Source: Hysterangium stoloniferum (Eukaryota > Basidiomycota > Agaricomycetes > Hysterangiales > Hysterangiaceae). Taken from it: 64,000 nt of DNA. The notes below the pieces were generated by a model that saw only the letters and a list, made by a program, of their open reading frames with translations, did no database searches and was not told the origin of the DNA. Both the position numbers and the translations under genes were made by a program. Location of the stretch: positions 1 to 64,000 of the forward strand of contig WHVD01000122.1 in the NCBI GenBank assembly GCA_015178975.1, written 5' to 3'. Shown piece by piece: positions 22,516-31,725 of this stretch; within the stretch, counting starts at the first letter, position 1, and the number at the start of each line of letters is the position of its first letter.

Positions 22516-23330
22516 TGTAACAAATATAATCTCAATCCTCATGAAGTGTAGATCAACTGAGGTTCAAGGGCATTGAGAGTCTTGATATTTATATGAGAGA
22601 GAACAATAAAGAGATGGTGACAATCACCTGCCATAGCACAACAGAAAGAGAACAGACAAAAGGAAAACAAGAACAATGGCCATAAGAAAAAAACATGGTT
22701 GAAGATCACCTCATGCTATCTGAGGCATTCTGGTTCAGCCACTCCACGTCTTTGAGTATGTGTAAGCCTTAGGAGGATAACCAATAACTTTAAAAGTTAT
22801 TTGTCCACTAAAGTATATATATTTATATTGTTTGTTGTAGAATTAATATTTAATCAAATTTAGTCTATCAGGTGATGCTCTGGAGAATAAGGAAATATTA
22901 ATATTTATCTTGTATCTGACAAAAGTTAGTCAAACAAACATATATAGATTATCCTTTTGGGGATTGGATATTTTAAGAGTCACAGAGATACTAGAGAATG
23001 CATCTCATCCCCAAAGATTAAGTTACAACCAAGATAATCTTGTTTAACTATGACATTTGTCCATATTTTAAAAGTCACAGAGATACTAGAGAATGCATTT
23101 TATCCCAAAGATTAGGTAACAACCAAGATAGTCTTGTATAACCATGACATTTGTGCATATTTTAAAAGAGCATACAAGTTTTTAAAGATGAAATTTTGGG
23201 GTAATGAAATATAAACTCCTAAAACATATAGTCATAACCAAAGAAATAGTCTCACTTGAAAAATATGAGGACTTTTCCATAAAACTTTGTATATTCAATG
23301 AATTGCAACTATCCTCCTTAAATTCCAACA
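22516..23330 (-). repeat. 3' LTR of Copia, interrupted by MITE
   Basis: About 266 bp of LTR in two parts, 22516-22771 and 23318-23330, matching 27481-27763. The break falls in GCCTTAAATTCC, which is intact in the other LTR. Confidence 0.9.
22772..23317. mobile_element. 546-bp MITE with GGAGGATA ends and TTA duplication
   Basis: It begins GGAGGATA and ends TATCCTCC, exact inverted ends, with TTA on both sides (22769-22771 and 23318-23320). Deleting it and one TTA restores the sequence of the sister LTR. Internally it has two ~95-bp tandem units (from about 22968 and 23063, with a partial third at 23157) and a subterminal palindrome ATAACTTTAAAAGTTAT. No ORF. TTA duplications are typical of PIF/Harbinger-type elements, so it is probably a non-autonomous member; the superfamily is inference. 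Confidence 0.85.
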
Positions 23331-23401
23331 CTCCCCTGGCTAAGCATGTTCTCCAGGATCACCTAGGCAAAGGGCAACACTTTGCTTGTATGTGCAACTC
23401 A

Positions 23402-24460
23402 GGCCAATGACTTGGTAAATATATCTGTGAGATTCTCAGTGGATGCAAGATGCTGTACATCAATATCTCCTTCACTAACCCATTCATAAATATAATGGTA
23501 ACATATGTCAATATGCTTAGTATTTTTTGTCAGTGAACCAGCTCTGGCATTATCATTCCAAAGGAATGTGGGTCACAATTGCAGGTACCTGACTTCATTC
23601 ATTGTGGAATACATCCACAGTATTTGCTTCATTGCCATGGTGAGTACCATGTATTTGGCCTCCATAGTTGAAAGTGTCACAGTTGGTTGAGATTGGGAGC
23701 CCCAGGCTGTTGGTCCCCCAGCTTGGATAAAAACATGCCCAGAACGCAACTGCTGATTATTGAGGGATCCCCCATAATCAGTATTGACATACCCTACTGG
23801 TTTCAGATCCTTGAAAGTTCTGCCATAGGTTATTTTTTAGTCAAGTGTTCCCTTTATGTAGCATAATATGTGTGTAAGAGCATTCCAATGGATATGTCCC
23901 AGATCAGATGTGAATTTGGTAAGGGTGGATACACTATACAATAAGTCTGGTCATGTTGCTATGTATTTGGGCATACATGACTGAGCCTGGTAACTTGCAG
24001 TAAGGTTTACTGTCCTCCTACATCTTCAGTGCCATGTCCTGTGTGAGTACAACTCCAGGGAATAGAGACATTCCCTGAACATTGCAATCCATCATTCCAA
24101 ACTTGTCAAGCACATGCTCAAGGTATGCACATTGGGAAATACTGATCATCCCTGCCACCCTATTTCAGTCAATTCATATTCCAAGAACTGAATTCACATT
24201 GCTGAGGTCTTTGGTTTTGTAAGTCCATCCTAGTTCCTCCTTCACTTGCTCAGCCTCCTCCTTTGAGGATGAAACACCAGTTGTATTGTCAGTGTATGCA
24301 CTTGTGATCATAATTTTGCCATTGGCATTCTGCGATCAAACAGTTGGGTCAACCTATAATATCTCAACTCACCCATTTACTCATTCAGTGCTTCTGCCCA
24401 GTTGTATGCACCATCAAGTGTGCTGTACAGTGTTTTGTTAAGCCATCTGACCTTTGTTAG
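23402..24460 (-). pseudogene. Copia RNase H and late RT, degenerate
   Basis: In minus-strand translation around 23400-23520 one sees an IDICYHYIYEWVSEGDIDV run, followed by HLASTENLTDI, the usual end of Copia RNase H. The sequence between here and 24460 is related to Copia RT and RNase H but is full of stops. Confidence 0.65.
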
Positions 24461-24596
24461 AAAGTAAGACCTAAATATTATAGCTAATACATTATTAGTA
24501 TAAATATGTAGATACTGATATTAAAGAATTGCTCACCTCAGTCTCATATAATGGTAGTGTATAATGGACTGGGTCTAACATGATAGGGAAGACTGT

Positions 24597-25509
24597 TTAT
24601 ATATATGAAGACAATAGGGGAAGTGCAAACAATGTGAGTGGCACAAGGGGTGGCAGTCCCATTGTGTAGCTAAACATAGTTTTGCCATTGATCCTGTTGT
24701 CTCGGAATTTTGGTGTTGTCCATGATGTTCGAATTCCAACAACCTTCCCTTCTGCTTTTTCACCATCAGGAAGTTCGGTGTAGGTGATAACATGTGGGTG
24801 TGAGTTGAGATACACAGCTACATAGTCCACTTGCCAGGCCTCCATCTCCAGGGGAGCTGCTATAACAAGGTTCATGTGAAGTGACTTGTAATGGACAACT
24901 GAGGCATAAGTCTTGAAGAAATCAACTCCAGGAACCTGGGTAAAACATTTTGCTACTAACTGAGTCTTCCATGCAGTCAGATTTCCATCTGCATCATATT
25001 TATTAGCAAAGGTCCACTGTGTCTCTACCAAACAGACATCAGTAGGTGGTTTTGATTACCTCCCATATTTTGTGCTCCTTTATTACTGCCAGTTCTTTAG
25101 CTATTGGGCCCACCCAGATGTCTGGGTGAGTCATTGCCTCATTGTAAGAATTTGGGAGCCAGTAATGTGTAGGATTTGGTAGTTCATTGGGGGGTGAATT
25201 GATGGAAGTGGTGAGTGCTTTAATGCTGTTGGCAGTTATGGTCAGCTTCACATCATTTGCCCATTCTGCCCCTGCATCCCTTACCTCATACTCAATAAGT
25301 TCAGATTCCTGTGATTCAAGTATCACTTGAGTTGGCACATGCTGATGTGTAGAATGATGTTGCAACAGCAAATATGGGTGTAATTCAGTGATATTCATGG
25401 GTTCAGGTATATATCTCAGCTGTTGTGGTAGGTGTAATTTGGCTTGCCAGTTAATGAAGTGCTGATTCATACATATATGTATCTCCCCCTCACTTGATGG
25501 ACCAGGCAA
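24597..25509 (-). pseudogene. Copia reverse transcriptase N-terminal half
   Basis: Two frames. 25509-25039 holds the linker before RT (YNEAMTHPDIWVGPIAKEL, then EHKIWEVI). 25031-24597 holds the RT start: WTFANKYDADGNLTAWKTQL, then VAKCFTQVPGVDFFKTYASV and AWQVDYVAVYLNS, all standard Copia RT landmarks. The frame changes near 25035 and coding is lost after about 24760. It would make cDNA from the element RNA; this copy is inactive. Confidence 0.85.
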
Positions 25510-26503
25510 AGCTTTATGCCTAAGGTCTTCCTCAAATATTAAATCCCTAGATGTTAAAATCCAAGGTCAAGGGGGCAAAGGGTATCTATGTCAGAGGGAA
25601 TATAAATTGTACTAGTCAGGATGTCTGACTCTATAAAACAAGTGGAGCTTGGCTTCAACTTATGTGATGTGCCCTCACACAAACCGTTATGGTGCTTTAA
25701 TATTTCAAATAGAGCAGATAGCATGGTGGAGATTAAGAGACAACACTTAGCTCAATCAACCAGAGGGCCAAAATACTAAGAGTTGTGTGAATAAAAGCTA
25801 TAGCTTGCCAACAATGTCTTTGAAAGTATTAAAGGAAAAGTAAAGGGGACTTTAAACAAGAGGAGGGTAATCTAGGTTGATATTCAAACTGGAGAACTAT
25901 AGCATACATGAGGGGGCTTTTATACAAAAGTATGAACAGTGGTGGGACACCAAGGACAGTAGGAGGGATGTGGGTCCAGTACAGCAGGGGCAGAGTCAGA
26001 ATAGTTTTAGAACAGTTGACTGGCCTGGTACAACTTTGAGCATTATGGGGAGTGATAAAGAGCAAACAATAGAGATAGTAGATGGGGAAGAGGAAATGAT
26101 GGAGGGGCTACTTTGAATTAGTACTTTAGACTAGTAAAATATTAATTTGTATCAAACTAAGACTTGAGTGAGCATAAAAAGGAAAAGGGAGGTCTGAAAA
26201 TTGCCTGTGAAAATGGAAAGAGACACGGGGTGACAGGGAGTAAATGAAAATGAATCCAAAAGGAAATCAGATGGCCGAAATTGGGATGTAAAAGAAAGAA
26301 ACAAAGGTCTTGCCTTCAAGGTATCATAATTTGAGCCTGGAGGTATCAAAATTCTGACAGGTCATCAAGATTGTCAAAAAAAACAAACTAGTCATTAAAA
26401 TTATTGAACAGATAACTGGTCAGTGGTACATCTTCAGGGGTCCAAAATGCTAATTAACTGATGCATAGTTGCTGGTTCCCTTTTTAGGCAGATATCCCAT
26501 CAT

Positions 26504-27285
26504 CTAGCCATAAGTCAGTGTGCCAGGAAGTGAAAAAAAACTGAAAGAAGTGCAGTGGAGGTGTTGGGCTAGCTGAAAACTTCTACAATGGTTAGCATGC
26601 TGTTTGCTGAGGATTCCATGAAGTTGTGAGATTTCATCAGGATGCAGTTGTTTGCAACAGTTGCTTCTAAAGAAGGTAGTCACATGAATGGAGGTGCTGG
26701 ACTGAGGGGTGTTTGAGGTGGACATCTGAAGAGTAGGTTGCATGCACAAGGCACCAAGCTGAGAGGTTGTCCAAAAGAATGTATGTCTGAAAAAGGGGTG
26801 GCCAGTGGAGCCTCCACAGCCCTGACCGAAACTAAAGAAGAAGGAAATTGAATGTCAGGAGCCCAGAAAGTCTGATGACTCAATACCCAGTCAATCAACA
26901 GAATGCAAGCAGATGAGTCAGTCATATCCAAGGATGACTGCACAAACAATAACCAACTGTGTCAAAAATGACCTAAAAGGTTCCATATGGAAAGGGTGAC
27001 TGAAAGGTCTTTTGTGTGAGTAACAACACTATTGATAGTGTCATCAAGGCACATCATGCTGCACCCATTTATCCAAGTTGGTGTTGTTGAGCCCCAATAG
27101 CTTGTTGTCACCAGTGCTGCTACATTTAGGGTAGTCATTGTGGGCTTTGTAATGTTTCCATCTAAGTAGTCATGAACTCCTCTAGCATTGGCTGCAGACA
27201 GGATTATCTCCTTCCAAGAGTACCATTTATTCCCATCAAAATGTTTGTCAGCAGCAAGTTGGAAAAGGGACTGTTGTGTTGCCAT
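26504..27285 (-). pseudogene. Copia gag, degenerate
   Basis: The start is MATQQSLFQLAADKHFDGNK followed by WYSWKEIILSAANARGVHDYLDG, the N-terminal gag region of fungal Copia elements (UBN2/DUF4219-like). A stop near 26960 breaks the frame, and a further fragment runs to 26504. It lies next to the 5' LTR, as expected. Confidence 0.75.
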
Positions 27286-27480
27286 GTTCAGGTATCAGTT
27301 TTAGTTAAGATAAGTACATATCAGTGCAATCAGGGTTCAGTGGTCATGGTTCCATAATTGGTCAATGTTATAGTCAGGTCAGGGACAGCACAGTGGAGGT
27401 CAGTAAGTGGTTCAGGGTCAGTACAATTGTCAGGTTGTTGAAAATTCTTCCTTTTAGTAACTTAGGGTGGGACCATAACC

Positions 27481-27763
27481 TGTAACAAATATAATCTCAG
27501 TTGTCAAGAAGTGTTGATCAACTGAGGTTCAAGGGCATTGAAATTCTTGGTATTTATATGAGAGAGAACAACATAGAGATGGTGATACTCAGAGTGACAA
27601 TAACCTGTCATAGCACAAAAGAAAGAGAACAGACAAAAGGAAAAAAAGAACAATGACCATAAGAAAAAAATGTGGTTGAAGATTGTCTCATGCTACCCAA
27701 GACATTCCAGTTTGGCCACTCCACTTCTTTGAGTATGTGTGCATAAGCCTTAAAATTCCAACA
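27481..27763 (-). repeat. 5' LTR of Copia (complete, 283 bp)
   Basis: It starts TGTAACAAAT and ends CCAACA on the plus strand and is followed by the GAGGG duplication. On the minus strand the inner neighbour reads GGTTATGGTCCCACC, probably a primer site. Confidence 0.88.
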
Positions 27764-27950
27764 GAGGGAGATCACATGCCCTAATAAATACTTAGAATTG
27801 TCAGTACAGAGTAAAGTTATGGGGTGGTGGGGTGTTGAAACAGTTGAATAACACTTTGCAGAACTATTCAACTGTAAAGACATACCTGTGAGTGTGATTG
27901 GAAAGTAAACACTAAGGAGACTTCCCCACACCCACAGTGGACTATACTAC

Positions 27951-27972
27951 TAGGTGCTTATCTAAGCACCTA
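27951..27972. other. Perfect 10-bp hairpin, possible Helitron 3' end
   Basis: TAGGTGCTTA, loop TC, TAAGCACCTA. It lies about 190 bp after the Copia right edge in sequence that would continue the Helitron remnant once the Copia element is removed. A short GC-richer hairpin near the 3' end is a Helitron hallmark. The sequence after it (TACAGTAGTTACG) does not show a clean CTRR terminus, so the assignment is tentative. Confidence 0.45.
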
Positions 27973-28625
27973 TACAGTAGTTACGAACCTAAGGTGACTC
28001 ACTCTATACTGCACCTATGGTGCTGGGAAAAATTGTTAAGAACTGAAAACTGACTAATGTTGGTAGGCCAATGGGGACCAATCGGAAGGACTTGGCTTCA
28101 GCTTATATGCTGTGCCCTCACAAATATCCATCAGGTGTCCTTAAATTTCAGATGGGCAAAGACTAATCCTAATGAATACCTCACGGTGAGTTACCAATCG
28201 GGACCGAAGGATAAGTTGAGTGTCAGGCCAAGTGGTCGGGGACCAAGAGTGGGCAAGCGCACGTGTAGGTGGAGAGCAGAATATACACAGAGGGTTTCCA
28301 GAGAAACCTGCAGGAAATCCGGTAGGACTTGGCTTCAGCTTATAGGCTACACCCTCACGAGATCGTGTTGTCCAATTTCAAACAGGCAAATGGGAAACCC
28401 ATGGAGTCCAGGTCGAGTTCGTGGGTCGAGGGGTCGTAGGTCAGAGGTCGTGGGTCAAGAGGTTGGGGAGTCAAGATAAATAAGTCGGAGGTTAAGAGAT
28501 AGATGCATTGGAGCCTGTGGGCTCTGACTAGCGAGAGCGGTGTAATTCAAAGGGGAGTTTAGAGTGGAAAATGTACTAGATTGCTGGGGAGAATCTAAAC
28601 TGATTTTCTGACTGGATTGTATATA

Positions 28626-30229
28626 CAGTGACTTACAAAATGTATCCAATGTTTTGTAGTTTCAGCTTATATATGCTATATCCCAGTAGATAAAATAGTA
28701 GAAATCACCAAAATATTTGTGAACATGACCTATCATGTATATATTTATATGGTAGAACTATATTATGTAATATCCATATATGGAAACACTATGAATATTT
28801 CAATGGAGAGGGTTCATTGGATACGTTTTGTAACTGACACATTTAGGCAGGAAATTACTAGTATTTAGTACTTAGTGTAGCCACCCTTTGCCTTTAATAT
28901 ATCTGAAACCCTCCTAGGCATACTTTCAATCAAATCCTGACACACCTTTTCATCAATCTTGTACCATTCATCCACCACCCTCTCCCACAACTCTTCCATC
29001 CCCTGGGGTGCATTCTCATACCCTGCCAACCTCCTCTTCAGGTCATTCCATAGGTGTTCAATGGGATTCAAGTCAGGAGACTGTGCTGGCCATGAGAGAA
29101 CCCTGAAACCATTTTCTTGGAACCAATACTGGGCCTTCTTACAGGTATGCTTGGGGTCATTGTCCTGCTGGAAGATGATACCATTGGCAGATTTACCATA
29201 GTCCTTAAGACTGGCTTGCAGGTCATCCTCCAGAATCTGGATGTAGAGATCCCCATCCATCCTTCCATCAATCTTGCATGCATACCCAACCCCCTCCCAC
29301 AGCATGCACCCCCAAACCATTAAAGATCCACCACCAAACTTCAGGGTTCCCTCAACCAGCCTGTCACTCAAGCCCTCCCCTGCCCTTTTCCACACCCACT
29401 TCCTGCCATCTGACCCCAGCCTATTAATTTTGGTCTCATCAGACCACACCACGTTCTTCCAATCCTTCACAGTCCAATCCTGATATGCCAAAGTAAAATC
29501 CATTCTCTCCTTTTTATCCCTCTTAGAAAGAAGAGGCCTTTTCTTCTTTACCACAGGCTTCATCCCAGCTGCCTTGAGTCAATGATGCACTGTTTGAGGA
29601 TTGAGTGACTGGTTGGTGATAGTGCAAAGTGCCTTCGTTGCATCTACAGCTGTATCAGCCTTTCCAGAGCTGATAAGGCATTGTGCAATATGGATGTTGG
29701 CTGTGGAGAGTTTGGAAGGGTGACCACCAGAGGACTTAGAAAGGTGGGAATGGTGTTTAGAATGAAGTCTAGAGATAGTAGCATAGCTATAGCCAGTAGA
29801 AACTGAAATTTGTCTGGCAGAATGGCCAGCATCAAGTAGAGAAAGGATCTCATACTGGGCAGCAGTGGAAAGGGGATGCATGGTTAGAATTGAGGGAACC
29901 TTAGCTGAGAAAACCCTTCAACTTATACTGTAGTATAGAATGATCACATGACATGTTGAAAAACATAAACAAATGCAAACAATCAACATAGGCATATGGT
30001 TTTCATGCCAGAACCTGTCAGTTACAAAACGTATCCAATGAACCCTCTCCATTAAAATATTTATAGTGTTTCCATATATGGATATTACATAATATAGTTC
30101 TACCATATAAATATATACATGATAGGTCATGTTCACAAATATTTTGGTGATTTCTACTATTTTATCTACTGGGATATAGCATATATAAGCTGAAACTACA
30201 AAACATTGGATACATTTTGTAAGTCACTG
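28626..30229 (-). mobile_element. Tc1-like transposon copy D, complete, TA-flanked
   Basis: 1604 bp, starting CAGTGACTTACAAAATG and ending CATTTTGTAAGTCACTG, with TA at 28624-28625 and 30230-30231. The terminal inverted repeats are about 215 bp and nearly identical. The unoccupied target is preserved in the related LTR at about 54827-54840 (ATTGTATATACAACAT). It encodes one transposase on the minus strand, intact but for one stop. Confidence 0.93.
28865..29881 (-). pseudogene. Tc1 transposase with a single in-frame TGA
   Basis: A 338-codon frame in one phase, broken only by TGA at 29579-29581 (codon 101). Residues 1-100 are the paired helix-turn-helix DNA-binding region (starts MHPLSTAAQYEILSLLDAG). 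The catalytic part has VVWSDETKINRLG (first Asp), IIFQQDNDPKHTCKKA (second Asp) and SPDLNPIEHLW (Glu); 34 residues separate the last two, the DD34E pattern. The C-terminus KAKGGYTKY is intact. CGA to TGA would be one C-to-T change. Either a recent mutation or readthrough could explain it. Confidence 0.9.
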
Positions 30230-30709
30230 TACAACATCTGCCAGACTTTATAGACTGTGGAATGAATAACATACCAAATCCAGTAATAATGAAACGAAAC
30301 TAGCAAAACATAAAATGGGATAAGTAAACACCAAATTTGGTGTTAGGAACAGGACGGAACAGAGCGGAGTCCAAATTGTGACAAATCATAAACCATAATG
30401 GGAAACAGAGTGGGAGCAGAGTCTGAATCATGACAGGTCATTAGACTAAAATGGGAACAGGGCTCAGTTAGAGGGATGACATGTTTTCTGAGTGGGGTCT
30501 GGTGACTGCATGGGATGAGGTCAGACATAGACAGGGGCAGAGTCCAGTGGGTATTCCAGTACTGATACACAATGTAACGAAGTCGAATGTGGACAAGTCT
30601 GACGTACAGAGTCCGGCAGGAATTCCGGTAAACTGACAATTGGTGTGTATAGGGCGCAGGTGTGTATAAGTTAGTGCCCAGAGTCTGGCAGGAATTCTGG
30701 TTATAAGAC

Positions 30710-31353
30710 TTCAACTACACTATTTCCCATAAATACTCTTTTTAAAAGTAATCCAAAAATCCTTTAAAATCCAATGATAAACTTTGAAACTAACACAGGT
30801 GAGTAGCAGTAACATAGGGTTAGGGGTCCCGGGCCTTGGGGCCCCAGTTAGTTTCACAGGTTCTTTTACCCCAATAAATCACCCAAATTTCAGTTGTCTT
30901 CTTACCATAATTATTCAGAAGGGCTGTAGCTATTACCATCCAACCTTTTCTTTCTTCAGGATTTACCAATATTTCAACTACATTTCCTTTTCAGAATTCT
31001 ATTAATAATTCAAATACAATTCCTAGATTACTAAAAGAAATGTAGTCTCCAACTCACTAAATAGATATTATTGTTGTTGAAGATCTAAGAAAGAGATATT
31101 GGTAAATCCTGAAGAGAGAAAAGGTTGGATGGTAATAGCTACAGCCCTTCTGAATAATTATGGTAAGAAGACAACTGAAATTTGGGTGATTTATTGGGGT
31201 AAAAGAACCTGTGAAACTAACTGGGGCCCCAGGGCCCGGGACCCCTAACCCTATGTTACCACTACTGTGTTAGTTTCAAAGTTTATCATTGGATTTTAAA
31301 GGATTTTTGGATTACTTTTAAAAAGAGGATTTATGGGAAATAGTATAGTTGAA
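30710..31353. repeat. Large palindrome: 263/258-bp inverted arms, 123-bp spacer
   Basis: The left arm 30710-30972 and right arm 31096-31353 are inverted copies with about five substitutions and one 5-bp indel (GTGAG present only in the left arm). The spacer contains a smaller inverted repeat (ACTACATTTCC..., about 30977-30991 and 31033-31047). The arms carry a GC-rich block TCCCGGGCC..GGGGCCCC. It lies directly downstream of the two overlapping ORFs and next to an LTR end. No ORF of note. Confidence 0.95.
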
Positions 31354-31413
31354 ATTTCTTTTAAAAGAGGTAATTGTGAAGTCAAGATGTATGAATAATT
31401 TTATAGTGATAGT

Positions 31414-31725
31414 TTAAGGATCCTCAGTTGTTCTTACATATTCAACTAATTTCTCTACCATTTCATTATCTATATTTACCCTGGAAAATAATTTACATTC
31501 AAGATCTTTTCCAATACAGAGAAGGGAGAATACAACATCACTACCACAAGATTCCACATTAAATTTTGATGATCCTTTCTTGATGAGTTTTATATTGAGC
31601 TCAACAAATGCTACAAGGATATCTTTCATCTTAGGATCTAATGACAATGATAAGACTACTAAACCACATATCTCATTTATATGTTGTTCACTAAGATTTG
31701 TGATATTAGTCTCAGAGAAGAGCAT
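31414..31725 (-). CDS. Small ORF overlapping the end of the 488-aa ORF
   Basis: A 103-aa frame whose ATG lies 49 bp inside the end of the upstream 488-aa ORF, in the -1 frame relative to it. The protein is helical and lysine/acid rich (LSLDPKMKDILVAFVELNIK in the middle) and ends TTEDP. No known domain was recognised. It could be a second gene translated from the same RNA, the tail of the first protein reached by -1 frameshifting, or the former C-terminus of a single gene after a one-base change. AT-rich and intronless like its neighbour. Confidence 0.55.
   Translation of the reverse strand: MLFSETNITNLSEQHINEICGLVVLSLSLDPKMKDILVAFVELNIKLIKKGSSKFNVESCGSDVVFSLLCIGKDLECKLFSRVNIDNEMVEKLVEYVRTTEDP

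Larger units (their letters stand above)
22516..27763 (-). mobile_element. Copia retrotransposon, nearly full structure, degenerate coding
   Basis: LTRs at 22516-23330 (interrupted by a MITE) and 27481-27763 start TGTAACAAAT and end TTCCAACA on the plus strand, flanked by GAGGG. The order on the minus strand is gag (27285-26504), a diverged middle region, pol (25509-24597 and remnants to about 23400). A purine tract (GCCAGGGGAG) precedes the 3' LTR at 23331. A primer site reading GGTTATGGTCCCACC on the minus strand sits just inside the 5' LTR. Much of integrase is missing or replaced: the segment at about 25550-25870 matches the solo-LTR family seen at 36813 and 56795, so there is a further nested insertion. 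Confidence 0.88.
28264..30708 (+). repeat. LTR family A copy carrying Tc1 copy D
   Basis: Once the Tc1 element (28626-30229) is removed, this matches the solo LTR at 54508-55325 over its length: GGGTTTCCAGAGAAACC near the start, GGATTGTATATACAACATC around the insertion, and a GGAATTCTGGTTATAAGA end. The terminal bases have drifted and I see no target duplication. Confidence 0.75.

Noticed and set aside
26680..26949. Start of an independent small gene
   Set aside because: It is a frame within the decayed Copia gag region between gag and pol.
30710..31353. Palindrome as simple terminal inverted repeats of a cut-and-paste transposon
   Set aside because: Only 123 bp lie between the arms, there is no ORF inside and no target duplication is visible.
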